A stretch of 64,000 nt of DNA from Clostridia bacterium. Its GTDB lineage: Bacteria; Bacillota; Clostridia; Lachnospirales; Lachnospiraceae. Every line of letters starts with the position of its first letter. Position 1 is the first letter of the stretch. The position numbers were made by a program, and so were the translations under genes. Shown here piece after piece: positions 14,903-23,903 of the stretch. The DNA lies in assembly GCA_910575245.1 (NCBI GenBank), contig CAJTEN010000012.1, positions 1 to 64,000 of the forward strand, read 5' to 3'. The notes under the pieces were generated by a model. That model saw nothing but the letters and a program-made list of their open reading frames with translations. It did not search any database and was not told the DNA's origin.

Positions 14903-16204
14903 ATGATGAGAATATATTTTGAAGAAATAGACAATTATGAGACACAAAATAAAGAAACAGAGGATAAAGAAAACATAGAAAATATAGAGATAGAAGATTT
15001 AGAAGAGACAGGAGACATAAAAGAAACAGAAGAGTTCGGGGAAGAAGAGTACAGAGAATATTTTGCCCATTATGAGGAGAGAAAGCGCATACGTTTAAAA
15101 CGGCAGCAGCGCATGAGAAAACGGCGTATATGGAAGCGTTTTCTGTGTCTGGGTGCGCTTTGCAGCGTCATAGGCATTATCGCTATTGTCAGGGTATTTG
15201 GCAGGAAAAAGGACAGGGAAGAGATGCATGGCCAGCAGCAGACGGTAAAGAATGTGGAACAGACGGAGCATAACGATTTACTGATGATAAATGAGGTACA
15301 GGGAGATATACCTGAGGAAGCGGATGGCGCGGACAGCGTATTTGATGCGGCGGGGACAGAACCGGACCGGGAGAAACCGGTTTACAGCTTTCAGGATACT
15401 TTGCATACTGTGGGTATTTACAGCGAGGAAGTGGCCAGCACCCATGCGATTCTGATCGATGAGAGTACGGATACGATCGTTGCTTCAAAGGGGGCAAGCG
15501 AGAGAATCTATCCGGCATCGATGACGAAGGTGTTGACTGTACTGGTGGCGGCAGAGCAGATCACGGAGGAGGATCTGGATGACACGTTTACCATAACGCG
15601 GGAGATTACGGACTATGCCTATGTGAACGACTGCAGTTCGGTAGGATTTTCGGATGGGGAAAAGGTGACGGTGCGCGACCTTTTCTACGGTACCGTGCTG
15701 CCTTCCGGCGGGGATGCCGCATTGGGACTTGCTATTTATACGGCGGGTTCGCAGGAGGCATTTGTGGAGATGATGAATGCGAAGCTGGAGGAGCTGGGGC
15801 TTGAAGACAGCGCGCACTTTACGAATTGCATAGGTCTTTTTGACGAAGAACACTATTGTACTGTTTATGATATGGCCGTTATTATGAAAGCAGCCATACA
15901 AAATGAGCTGTGCAGGGAGGTATTGTCTGCGCATACTTATACGACCAAAGCTACGGCTGAGCATCCGGAGGGCATTACCATCTCCAACTGGTTTCTGCGC
16001 AAGATCGAGGATAAGGACACGGGTGGCGAAGTGCTGTGCGCCAAGACAGGCTATGTAGTCCAGTCCAAAAACTGTGCGGTGAGCTATGGCACCTCCGCGG
16101 GCGGCACACCCTATATCTGTGTGACCGCAGGTTCGACGAGCAGTTGGCGGTGTATTTATGACCATGTGGAGATCTATAACAGATATGTCCCGGCAGGAGG
16201 ATGA
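14903..16204 (+). CDS. D-alanyl-D-alanine carboxypeptidase (DacF/S11 type) with long acidic N-terminus
   Basis: This 433-residue penicillin-binding protein would trim the terminal D-Ala from peptidoglycan stem peptides outside the membrane. The active-site motifs are PASMTK (Ser and Lys of SxxK, ~residue 205), PSGGDA in the SxN position (~269) and AKTGYV (KTG, ~377). A membrane anchor lies at ~84-103. Before it come ~80 cytoplasmic residues that are first strongly acidic and then strongly basic; such a long cytoplasmic lead is unusual. No clear Shine-Dalgarno precedes the ATGATG start. Upstream sequence is a YjdF remnant, so the native promoter may have been replaced. Confidence 0.85.
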   Translation: MMRIYFEEIDNYETQNKETEDKENIENIEIEDLEETGDIKETEEFGEEEYREYFAHYEERKRIRLKRQQRMRKRRIWKRFLCLGALCSVIGIIAIVRVFGRKKDREEMHGQQQTVKNVEQTEHNDLLMINEVQGDIPEEADGADSVFDAAGTEPDREKPVYSFQDTLHTVGIYSEEVASTHAILIDESTDTIVASKGASERIYPASMTKVLTVLVAAEQITEEDLDDTFTITREITDYAYVNDCSSVGFSDGEKVTVRDLFYGTVLPSGGDAALGLAIYTAGSQEAFVEMMNAKLEELGLEDSAHFTNCIGLFDEEHYCTVYDMAVIMKAAIQNELCREVLSAHTYTTKATAEHPEGITISNWFLRKIEDKDTGGEVLCAKTGYVVQSKNCAVSYGTSAGGTPYICVTAGSTSSWRCIYDHVEIYNRYVPAGG

Positions 16205-16233
16205 ATGCAACGCAAAAGAGAAGATAAATAATT

Positions 16234-16491
16234 TCAGCCTGATTCAGTCTTATATTCATGCGGATAATAATTTTGCAGTTCGTCTACGCCGGTTTCTTTT
16301 CCGGCATATGCATGAAACCAGTTTTCGTAATCCGGGTTATTCCAAACCGTTCCATCTTCAAAAACAACCTGTTTCAAACAGAGCAGGGAGTACGCAGCCT
16401 GATTACCGCTCCCGTCTCCAACTTTGGGGAAATCTTCCATAATTTTACCGTCATACAATGACCAACCGCCACGGTATTCCTATGCAGGAGT
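16234..16491 (-). pseudogene. C-terminal remnant of a DUF5780-like protein
   Basis: The readable part contains EYRGGWSLYDGKIMEDFPKV and VVFEDGTVWNNPDYENW. The pattern V-V-F-E-D-G-T-V-W-x-N-P-x-Y-x-x-W is characteristic of the C-terminal segment of DUF5780-type proteins from Clostridia. An in-frame stop lies just upstream of EYRGG and no N-terminal domain is present. It faces the carboxypeptidase gene tail to tail. Confidence 0.45.
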
Positions 16492-16550
16492 ATTACATAA
16501 ATACCTCAGATAAAGAAACGTGCCAGCATTGATTTTTTATAGAAAAAAGC

Positions 16551-16600
16551 TTGACTGTAAACCCTGTTTATAGTTTATTTTCAGGGTGAAACATAGATAT
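16551..16600 (+). promoter_or_regulatory. Candidate MerR-type operator
   Basis: Between the remnant at 16491 and the merR-type gene there is an inverted repeat ACCCTG (16561-16566) / CAGGGT (16582-16587), preceded by TTGACT and containing TATAGT between the arms. MerR proteins bind inverted repeats between -35 and -10 of their own promoters. Here the exact -35/-10 spacing is unclear, so this is tentative. Confidence 0.4.
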
Positions 16601-16637
16601 ATAATCTGCCGGGTTATCCGGAAAGAGAGGTATTGGG

Positions 16638-17474
16638 ATGACAATAAAAGAAGTTGAGAACCTAACAGGGCTGTCACGCTCCAATGTACGTTTTTACGAG
16701 AAGGAAAAACTGATCGATCCGTCAAGAAATGAAAGCAATGGTTACAGAGAATACTCCGACGGCGATATAGAGAATCTAAAGAAGATTGCGTATCTCAGGA
16801 CACTGGGAATTTCCGTTGATGACATACGTAATATTATATCGGAAAAGATAGCATTGCGCGAAGCGATCCGGAAACAAAATGATGCGCTGAAAAGGCAGAT
16901 CACCGATATGAAGAGAGCGAAGGCTCTATGCGAAAAAATGCTTACTGAAGAAAATATAAATTATGAGGAATTGCAGGTAGAGCAATATGTGACAGGTTTA
17001 GAAGAGTATTGGAATGACAGCGAGCCGGTTTTCAGGCTGGATTCGGTCAGTTTTATATATGCATGGGGCGGCTTCATCACGTGGACAATCATTACGGTAT
17101 TGTGCTTATTGACAGGTGTGCTGTCTTATACGAAGTTATCGCCGGAAATACCGGTTCAGTGGAGCGGCGAAGTGGCGACCTCTATGGTGGATAAGAAATT
17201 TATCTTTGCTTATCCGGTTGCGTGTATTGTGATACGGTACCTGATCAGTTCGTTTATTTATGTGAAATTGCAGATGAATAACCGTTATGGCGAGATTATG
17301 ACAGAGTATTTGACAAACTGTATATGTTTTGTCGTTTTATCAGTGGAAGTTTTCTCGATTCTTTTTATTTATGGGGTGTTGAAAAGCATAGGAGTGGTTT
17401 TATTGGCAGATACGGTTGTATTACTGGGGATATTGATGACAAGTCTCAGGAAAAAGGGGGCGCCAGCTATCTGA
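16638..17474 (+). CDS. MerR-family regulator with C-terminal membrane domain
   Basis: The 278-residue protein has an N-terminal MerR winged helix-turn-helix (MTIKEVENLTGLSRSNVRFY, then YREYSDGDIENLKKIAYLR) and a dimerisation coiled coil at ~75-110. The remainder is a membrane domain with about four helices (~140-162, ~190-212, ~225-248, ~250-270). The loop SPEIPVQWSGEVATSMVDKK resembles DUF1648, which is found in membrane sensors and SdpI-like proteins. MerR proteins with membrane tails probably sense membrane-active signals. GAGAGG precedes the ATG. The following gene encodes another membrane protein and may be its target. Confidence 0.8.
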   Translation: MTIKEVENLTGLSRSNVRFYEKEKLIDPSRNESNGYREYSDGDIENLKKIAYLRTLGISVDDIRNIISEKIALREAIRKQNDALKRQITDMKRAKALCEKMLTEENINYEELQVEQYVTGLEEYWNDSEPVFRLDSVSFIYAWGGFITWTIITVLCLLTGVLSYTKLSPEIPVQWSGEVATSMVDKKFIFAYPVACIVIRYLISSFIYVKLQMNNRYGEIMTEYLTNCICFVVLSVEVFSILFIYGVLKSIGVVLLADTVVLLGILMTSLRKKGAPAI

Positions 17475-17551
17475 ATCCATTGTTTTATATGGTAAATGTA
17501 ATATAAAAGTGTTATAATTCAGTTAAAAATACTGGTTGAGGAGATTTTAGG

Positions 17552-18025
17552 ATGTTTCATTTCGGGTTTTCCTATATGGGTCTTATTTTCCTGCTGATGC
17601 TTTTTATTCCCAATATGCTTTGGACGAAGCATAAACCCAAAGATTATGAGCAATATGCCGGAAACGAGAATAGAATCTTATTGTTCCTGGAAAGAACCGG
17701 AGAGATACTTGTCAGCACCATAGCTCTCATTTTTTCTGATTTCAACCCGCGGGAATTGACTCTGTGGTCAGTATGGCTGGCGCTGGCTGTTGCGGCAATG
17801 CTTCTCTATGAAGGCTATTGGATCAGATATTTTCACAGCAGGCAGGAGATGACTGACTTTTATTCCTCTTTTCTTGGAATACCGGTTGCGGGTGCAAGTT
17901 TACCGTTTGCTGCTTTCTTGTTTCTGGGAATTTATGGAGGTAACTTGTTATTGATCCTGTCAGTCGTTGTACTGGGAATCGGCCATATAGGGATCCATCT
18001 GTCGCACAGAAGAGAAGTATTATAA
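17552..18025 (+). CDS. Conserved integral membrane protein, function unknown
   Basis: The product has 157 residues. It has a hydrophobic N-terminal segment (residues ~5-25), a conserved polar stretch (TKHKPKDYEQYAGNENRILL), and three more helices (~50-62, ~70-92, ~108-150). The motif WTKHKPKDY recurs in small membrane proteins of Lachnospiraceae that I cannot assign to a function. TTGAGGAGATTTTAGG precedes the ATG. It lies 77 bases after the MerR gene and may be controlled by it. Confidence 0.7.
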   Translation: MFHFGFSYMGLIFLLMLFIPNMLWTKHKPKDYEQYAGNENRILLFLERTGEILVSTIALIFSDFNPRELTLWSVWLALAVAAMLLYEGYWIRYFHSRQEMTDFYSSFLGIPVAGASLPFAAFLFLGIYGGNLLLILSVVVLGIGHIGIHLSHRREVL

Positions 18026-18147
18026 AACAGAAACGCGCGGCTGATACAGGACAGGAGCGGTGATAAGCAGGATACCCGGTATGATGATGGCTGAATCAGA
18101 AAGCAGTATTGGATGTTATATGGCGGCATGCCGGAAAGCGGTGTGAG

Positions 18148-19458
18148 ATGAAGGGTGAAACGAAACTTCCTGTAGGGATTGAGAATTTTGAAAGAATCCG
18201 CACGGAAGATTTTTATTATGTGGATAAAACGGGGATGATCAGGGATTTATTGCAGAATATGGCATATGTAAATCTTTTTACCCGTCCGAGAAGATTTGGA
18301 TAAACACTGAATTTGAGCATGCTGAAATACTTCTTTGAAGCAGGGACGGACAGAAAGCTTTTTGACGGGCTTGCGATTTCGGCGGAAAAGGAATTGTGTG
18401 AGAAATATACGGGGAAATTTCCTGTTATTTCGATCAGTCTGAAGGGAGTGGGCGGCAGAGATTTTGAGGCGGCGAAGAACATGCTCCGCAGTGCGGTCGG
18501 CAATGAGGCGATGCGTTTTGCATTTCTTGAGCAAAGCGCGCGGCTTACTGAGCGGGAACGGCAGCGTTACAGTGCCGTAGTTTATCCGGACAATGACGGT
18601 TCGTTTGCAATGTCCGATAAGGTATTACAGGACAGCCTGCTCATTCTGTCACAATGTCTGCAGAAATATTACGGTAAGAAAGTGGTCATATTGATTGATG
18701 AATATGATGTACCGTTAGACAAGGCATATCAGTCAGGATATTATGATGACATGGTGGAATTGATCAGAAGTCTGTTCGGCCAGGCATTTAAGACAAACGA
18801 CAGCTTGTTTCTTGCTGTTTTGACAGGGTGTCTCAGGGTGCCGAGGGAAAGTATTTTTACAGGCTTGAATAATTTCAGCGTATATACAGTCAGGGATGTT
18901 CAATATAATGAATATTTCGGTTTTGCAGACGAGGAAGTCAGGGAAATGCTGACATATTACGGCAGGATGGAGCTTGTCATTCCAAATAAAGAGATCCGTT
19001 GGATATTTGTGGATCAGATACAGGAGTGGTTCGAGGAGGAGACGGTGAAGGACAGCCGGAAAATGGAAAATCTCTGCAGGGCATTTGAAGAAAATGATAC
19101 GGCAGCGATTGAGGAGGGCTTCAATTCCTATCTGTCAAGAACCATCAGTATTCATGACAATAGTGTCAGAAAAAACAGGAAAGAGAATTTCTACCATGGC
19201 ATACTGCTTGGTATCTTCAGTAACAGAGACGGATGGCGGGTCAGGTCCAATGCTGAGTCGGGAGACGGATACAGTGATATCAGTGTGGAAGCCGTATATA
19301 AGGAGAGTGGATTTGTCATAGAGCTGAAGTGCGCCGAAAATGCCAGATTTGATGAAGGATGCAGGGAAGCATTACGGCAGATTCTGGACAGGAACTATGA
19401 GGAGCAGCTGCTTGATGACGGCATGAAAACAATATATCGTTACGGCATCGCATGTTAA
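18148..19458 (+). pseudogene. AAA-ATPase-like / PD-(D/E)XK protein with stop codon at the Walker A lysine
   Basis: The frame from ATG 18148 gives KLPVGIENFERIRTEDFYYV, then VDKTGMI and RPRRFG, the start of the AAA-ATPase-like family (PF09820), in which RPRRFGKT is the P-loop. Here the codon for that Lys is TAA (18301-18303; AAA to TAA is a single change). The frame continues openly as TLNLSMLKYFF, then VVILIDEYDVPLDKAY (Walker B) and SIFTGLNNFSVYTV. It ends with the nuclease-like C-terminal domain (GFVIELKCAEN, the PD-(D/E)XK motif) at 19458. Apart from this one codon the gene is complete at 436 codons. Readthrough or a downstream TTG start would give a protein without a P-loop. Confidence 0.8.
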
Positions 19459-19500
19459 TCGCATGTTATAAGAAGCGCTGTAAAGTGATCTCGGGTTAAA

Positions 19501-19671
19501 GAGAATCCGACAGAATGTCTGAATTATGCAAAGGCGGTTGCGGAGAAGGAAGGCTGTTATAAGATGATGTTACTGACAGGTTCGAAGAACGAAAAGACAT
19601 TGGAGTTTTACAGGAATGCCGGATATAACAGTGCGGATAAAACAGCGTTTATTCAGTGGATCGGCATGTAG
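19501..19671 (+). pseudogene. GNAT acetyltransferase, C-terminal fragment
   Basis: The frame reads NYAKAVAEKEGCYKMMLLTG, then TLEFYRNAGYNSADKTAF, the last helix and strand of a GNAT enzyme (LEFYRNAGY is the C-terminal signature). The acetyl-CoA loop and the N-terminus are missing. It follows the broken AAA-ATPase gene. Confidence 0.6.
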
Positions 19672-19798
19672 TTGTTCAGGAATATAGCAGTTGTGGTTTG
19701 CCGCGGAGCCCCATATAGCAGATTACGGGGGATTTGATTCAGGGAAGAACTGTGCTATAGTATAAACAGTTATTATTTCATAGGGGAGGAATACGAGT

Positions 19799-20941
19799 AT
19801 GTTATGTGTAAAGAATGGCATTATTCATGATGCAATCCACAGGGAAGCTTTCAAGGGAGACATTCTGGTGGAGGACGGAAAAATCAAAGAGATCGGTGAG
19901 AATCTGGAGACAGGCGGGGACATTGAGATCGTGGATGCGGAAGGGCTTCATGTGTATCCGGGCTTTGTTGAAGCCCACGGGCATATCGGACTTGACGGCT
20001 ACGGCATTGGCTATGAGGGGATGGACTATAACGAGATGAATGATATCGTCACGCCTCATCTTAGGGGTATTGACGGAGTAAAGCCGATGGATGCGGCTTT
20101 TCCCCATGCGGCGGCGGCAGGTGTGACCTGTGTATGCGTAGGGCCGGGAAGCGCCAATGTGCTGGGCGGTACCTTTACCACCATTAAGACGGTGGGCAAG
20201 AGGGTAGACGATATGGTAGTGCGGGACGGTGTTGCCATGAAATGTGCTTTCGGGGAAAATCCCAAGAGGGTATATCGGGACAAAAAGGATTCCAGCCGTA
20301 TGACTACCGCGGCACTGCTCCGGGAGATGCTGTTTAAAACCAGAGAATATATGGAAAAGAAGGAGGCTGCGGGGGAAGATGTGTCCAAGAAACCGGCCTT
20401 CGATATGAAACTGGAGGCTCTGATTCCTGTGATGAAGGGAGAGATCCCCCTGAAAGCACATGCGCATGCCACGGAGGATATTTTCGCCGCCCTGCGGATC
20501 GCCCGGGAATTCGGGGTGAAGATTACACTGGAACATGTGACCGAAGGGCACTTGATTGTGGAAGAGCTTGCCAAAGAAAATGTACCGCTGGCTGTAGGGC
20601 CGACCCTGACCAGTGCTTCCAAATTTGAACTACGCAACAAGAGTTGGACAACACCCGGGCTTCTGGCTGCCGCAGGCTGTCAGGTATCCATCATTACGGA
20701 TTCTCCCGTAATCCCTCAGGAATATTTACCGCTGTGCGCCGGGCTGGCGGTACAGGCAGGAATGGATCCTTTTGCAGCACTGCAGGCTATCACGATCAAT
20801 CCTGCTAAACATGCGGGAATCGCAGACAGAGTAGGTTCTCTGGAGGCCGGAAAGGATGCGGATATGGTTATCACGGACGGATGCCCCTTTGAAGTATCAA
20901 CCAAGGTGAAACGGGTTTTGATTGACGGAAAAGGAATTTAA
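19799..20941 (+). CDS. Amidohydrolase family protein (imidazolonepropionase-like)
   Basis: The 380-residue enzyme belongs to the metal-dependent amidohydrolase superfamily. The first metal motif is PGFVEAHGHIG (H-x-H, ~residue 59), HAHATEDIF (~222) and LEHVTEGH (~246) supply further His ligands, and the catalytic Asp is in IITDSPV (~300). The C-terminal NPAKHAGIADRVGSLEAGKD is the conserved beta-sandwich end. A similar layout occurs in imidazolonepropionase-like hydrolases of unknown substrate. AGGGGAGGAATACGAGT precedes the ATG. It stands alone and is closed by a hairpin at 20979. Confidence 0.82.
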   Translation: MLCVKNGIIHDAIHREAFKGDILVEDGKIKEIGENLETGGDIEIVDAEGLHVYPGFVEAHGHIGLDGYGIGYEGMDYNEMNDIVTPHLRGIDGVKPMDAAFPHAAAAGVTCVCVGPGSANVLGGTFTTIKTVGKRVDDMVVRDGVAMKCAFGENPKRVYRDKKDSSRMTTAALLREMLFKTREYMEKKEAAGEDVSKKPAFDMKLEALIPVMKGEIPLKAHAHATEDIFAALRIAREFGVKITLEHVTEGHLIVEELAKENVPLAVGPTLTSASKFELRNKSWTTPGLLAAAGCQVSIITDSPVIPQEYLPLCAGLAVQAGMDPFAALQAITINPAKHAGIADRVGSLEAGKDADMVITDGCPFEVSTKVKRVLIDGKGI

Positions 20942-20978
20942 TTCTTCGGACGATTCTTATGATTCATGTATTGTTTGC

Positions 20979-21014
20979 AACAGTTCAGCCGGAAGGTTGA
21001 ACTGTTGCAAAAAT
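20979..21014 (+). terminator. Hairpin terminator after the amidohydrolase gene
   Basis: A long arm, CAACAGTTCAGCC, pairs with GGTTGAACTGTTG across GGAA, followed by CAAAAATT. The arm sequence is the same word that forms the ends of the palindromic elements at 29669, 55500 and 56930, so it is probably a minimal member of that repeat family serving as a terminator. The T tract is weak. Confidence 0.55.
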
Positions 21015-21231
21015 TCTCATGAGTGATAGAATTCCTTTTTACAAATGCCTGATATATGTATATACTATAATTCTAATTTGATTCGCAATAAATTTTCTTT
21101 TATGGGATTCCCCATTCTAAAGGCTGTTGTTGTCCTGCTGTGGATGATGGCAGAGATCATTCCGAAGGTCGGAGTTATTTTCCAAAGTGATTGATTGTGG
21201 AAGAAGAAAACTATATAATGGAGGTAAAATT

Positions 21232-22134
21232 ATGGCAAAAAGAAAACGTCAGAAATGGTTCAGGAGTGGGGTGTGGTGGAATAAAATCCGATTGAACCGG
21301 AAGCACAAGGACAGGCTGTTCCGTTATTTGTTCAAGGACAAGAAGTATCTGCTGGACTTGTATAATGCGCTGCATGGCAGCAATTATACGGATCCGGAAG
21401 AACTGGAAGTAGTCACGATGGAGGATGTCATTTTCATGAAGATGAAAAATGATCTGTCTTTTATGATTGACAGCCGTTTAAGTCTTTATGAACATCAGAG
21501 CACGTGGAACCCTAATATGCCGCTTCGGGGGCTGTCCTATTTTTCACAGCAGTATGAGGGAATGTTGGGAATGGATGATGCAGATGTCTATGGAAGGACA
21601 AGGATAGATTTGCCGACACCGGAGTATATTGTATTCTATAATGGAAGCGGCATGCCGGAGGACCAAAGAATATTGTATCTGTCGGATTCCTTTTCTATGG
21701 GGCGTGGGAGTGGCTGTCTGGAATGTGCCTGTAAAATAATCAACATAAACAGGGGACATAACCGGGAGCTTATGGATAAGTGTCACAGACTCTGGGAGTA
21801 TTCCGAATTTGTATCGGAGGTTGAGACAAATATACAAAGGGGTATGAGAAGGGAAGAGGCGATACAGTCTGCCATGAATCATTGTATAGAGCGGAATATC
21901 CTGACGGATATTTTTAAATCGGAGAAAAGTGAGGTGCTGCATATGATCTTCTTGACAGAATATGATGAGAAAAAGCATTTACGACATACGTTTGAGGAAG
22001 GCAGAGAGGAAGGCAGGGAAGAAAAGCTTATGGAAATGATTCGAAAAAAACATGCAAAAGGGAAAAGCCCGGAAGTGATCGCAGAGGAATTGGAAGAGGA
22101 TTTGGAAACGGTTCGTGGTATGTTAAAGCGATAG
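21232..22134 (+). CDS. Rpn family PD-(D/E)XK nuclease
   Basis: The 300-residue protein starts at ATG 21232 (GGAGG 7 bases upstream). It is of the Rpn/recombination-promoting nuclease family: KHKDRLFRYLFKDKKYLLDL near the N-terminus, then MKNDLSFMIDSRLSLYEHQS with the catalytic D..ExQ motif (PD-(D/E)XK). The C-terminal part has EEGREEGREEKLMEMIRKK, the repeated-EG tail typical of this family. Rpn proteins are DNA endonucleases that act in recombination and possibly in phage or plasmid exclusion. The other Rpn-like gene at 50707 is a different subfamily. Confidence 0.82.
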   Translation: MAKRKRQKWFRSGVWWNKIRLNRKHKDRLFRYLFKDKKYLLDLYNALHGSNYTDPEELEVVTMEDVIFMKMKNDLSFMIDSRLSLYEHQSTWNPNMPLRGLSYFSQQYEGMLGMDDADVYGRTRIDLPTPEYIVFYNGSGMPEDQRILYLSDSFSMGRGSGCLECACKIININRGHNRELMDKCHRLWEYSEFVSEVETNIQRGMRREEAIQSAMNHCIERNILTDIFKSEKSEVLHMIFLTEYDEKKHLRHTFEEGREEGREEKLMEMIRKKHAKGKSPEVIAEELEEDLETVRGMLKR

Positions 22135-22163
22135 GATGCATTAGCCGAATACTGGAAAAGAGC

Positions 22164-22667
22164 ATGAAGAGAAAAGGGATTATTCTTTCCGCAATTGCGG
22201 GAGTTCTTATTTTAGGTTTATACGCGATTTCTTTTATGACTGGCAGGCGTGTGGAAGAAGCTGAAGAAATTATTTCTGGTGATGTGGACAGACAGCCGGA
22301 GCAGAGGATGGAAACGCAGCTGGAACAGGGCAGATTAAAGGAAGCAGAGGCAAGAAAGGCACAGTAGGGGAAAACATGGATGGACAGGGTGGATGCAGGT
22401 ACAGGAGAAACAATAACCTTCGCAGTACCTGACGATATTCTTTATGGACCGGATATTTGTGTTGGTTTTCTGGACGCAGACCGGCTGTTTTATCTTAAGG
22501 ACAGGGAATCGTGGAAGCAGGAAGAAGAGAATGAGAGCGAATTCGAGATTTACCGATTATCTGACGGAGAATTGGAAAATCCGGAGACCGAAGGAGAAGT
22601 GGATTGGAGAAATATGGTATTTAACATAGGCGGTTATGATACGATTCCGGTGAGATATCCTGAGTAA
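22164..22667 (+). CDS. Small membrane-anchored protein, possibly split by a TAG stop
   Basis: The first 67 codons (22164-22367) encode a basic start, one membrane helix (IILSAIAGVLILGLYAISF) and a charged tail. After TAG at 22365-22367 the same frame stays open through 12 bases and continues with an ATG at 22380 as a 95-residue acidic domain (TITFAVPDDILYGPDICVGF) to 22667. This same-frame arrangement suggests one original protein, a membrane anchor plus an extracellular domain, split by a nonsense codon. Two separate genes are also possible, but the second has no good ribosome site. No function is recognised. Confidence 0.55.
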
Positions 22668-22734
22668 TTGGAGCCGGTAACAGTTGTACTACAGGATGTA
22701 TCAGTCGGGTATTGGAAAAGAACATGGAGAGAAA

Positions 22735-23211
22735 ATGACAGTCGTAAATTTCTATGACAATGTGGATGACAAATTACTGAAATTTGCAGTGATCATTGCA
22801 AAATCACAGGACAAATATGTTTTCTGTAAACACAGAGAAAGAAGTACGTGGGAGGTTCCGGGTGGTCACAGAGAACCTGGCGAATCTGTTTTGGATACGG
22901 CGAAGAGAGAGCTGTACGAGGAAACGGGAGCCGTTGCGTTTGAACTCAGACCTGTCTGCGTATATTCTGTTATTGTGGAAGATAACGGACAGGAATCTTT
23001 TGGAATGCTGTATTATGCAGATATCAGATCGTTTAAAATGGAACTGTATCGTAAATCCGGTGGTGAATGTGTAGTCCTGATGGGGAATCTTGAAGAACTC
23101 CATAGCGAAATAGAGAAAATAACGATTACGGATAAGCTGCCGGAAGACTGGACTTATCCGGAGATACAGCCGAAATTGCTGGAGGAAGCGCAAAACAGAG
23201 GGTTTTTATGA
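22735..23211 (+). CDS. NUDIX hydrolase
   Basis: The 158-residue enzyme starts at ATG 22735 after GGAGAG; longer starts have no better site. The Nudix box GGHREPGESVLDTAKRELYE continues EETGA (residues ~45-68) and is complete, so the protein should hydrolyse a nucleoside diphosphate linked to some moiety in a metal-dependent way. A C-terminal extension of ~60 residues with EDWTYPEIQPKLLEEA is typical of a Clostridia MutT-like subgroup. The substrate is unknown. It is not clearly in an operon with the flanking genes. Confidence 0.85.
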   Translation: MTVVNFYDNVDDKLLKFAVIIAKSQDKYVFCKHRERSTWEVPGGHREPGESVLDTAKRELYEETGAVAFELRPVCVYSVIVEDNGQESFGMLYYADIRSFKMELYRKSGGECVVLMGNLEELHSEIEKITITDKLPEDWTYPEIQPKLLEEAQNRGFL

Positions 23212-23235
23212 AACTATAGCACATAGAAATTGTGG

Positions 23236-23335
23236 TATGTGAGAATGGTATCCTGCCGTTTTCGCTGCAGGAGATGGTGCACTGCAATACCGGAATTACC
23301 ACGAATGAGATTTTGGGAGGGATAGGACTCAAATA
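23236..23335 (+). other. Short coding-like remnant without start
   Basis: A frame reading ILPFSLQEMVHCNTGITTNE and ending in a stop at 23333-23335 follows the Nudix gene. It has no start codon or ribosome site and matches nothing I recognise. It may be the end of a lost gene. Confidence 0.25.
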
Positions 23336-23425
23336 AATTAAAAAAATTCAACACTTTGCTCTTCCCGGACGTTATATAGATGAAAGCACAAAGGACAATG
23401 GATCTTGGGGAAGGGGAAAAGGATT

Positions 23426-23893
23426 ATGATCGACGAACTATATGATTCCCTCTATAAGGAACTGACAGGATGGTGCACTGCTATGACGGGCAGCAGGACA
23501 CTGGCGGAGGATCTGGTGCAGGAGGCATTTCTACGCGCGCTGATAAATGCCGGCCTGTTGGAAGAACTTGATGCCGCCAAACGCCGGGCATGGATGTACC
23601 GCACGGTAAAAAATCTGTACATAGACAGGAAACGCAGGGAAGCCTTGGAGACCATGGTGGAGCAGATGCCGGAGGAAGGCTTCGAAGATGCGGAATATGT
23701 GTGGGTGGATGATGCACAGCTTATGGAAGTTCTGACACCGGAGGAGAGACTTCTCTTTACCCTGCGCTACCTGGAGGGGTACAATTCCGCAGAACTTGGG
23801 AGGATGTTCGGACTTCCGCCGGGAACGGTAAGATCCAAACTGTCCGGAGCCAGAAGCCGCCTGCGGCGGTCGCTGGGAGAAAGGGGCTTTTGA
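23426..23893 (+). CDS. ECF-type RNA polymerase sigma factor
   Basis: The 155-residue protein is a sigma-70 family factor with region 2 (YDSLYKELTGWCTAMTGSR, then LAEDLVQEAFLRALIN) and region 4 (EERLLFTLRYLEGYNSAELG, then LPPGTVRSKLSGARSRLRR). Regions 1 and 3 are absent, which defines the extracytoplasmic-function group. The start at 23426 follows GGGGAAAAGG. The next gene begins 10 bases after its stop, so they are co-transcribed. The expected anti-sigma factor (a small membrane protein with a zinc-binding N-terminus) is not seen; the 418-residue repeat protein takes its place. Confidence 0.85.
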   Translation: MIDELYDSLYKELTGWCTAMTGSRTLAEDLVQEAFLRALINAGLLEELDAAKRRAWMYRTVKNLYIDRKRREALETMVEQMPEEGFEDAEYVWVDDAQLMEVLTPEERLLFTLRYLEGYNSAELGRMFGLPPGTVRSKLSGARSRLRRSLGERGF

Positions 23894-23903
23894 ACTGAAA
23901 TGA

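Noticed and set aside
19802..20551. Long open frame on the minus strand across the amidohydrolase gene
   Set aside because: The plus-strand frame has all amidohydrolase metal motifs and a strong ribosome site; the antisense frame has no recognisable domain.
23126..23332. Minus-strand open frame over the end of the Nudix gene
   Set aside because: It overlaps a good Nudix gene and has no ribosome site or known domain.
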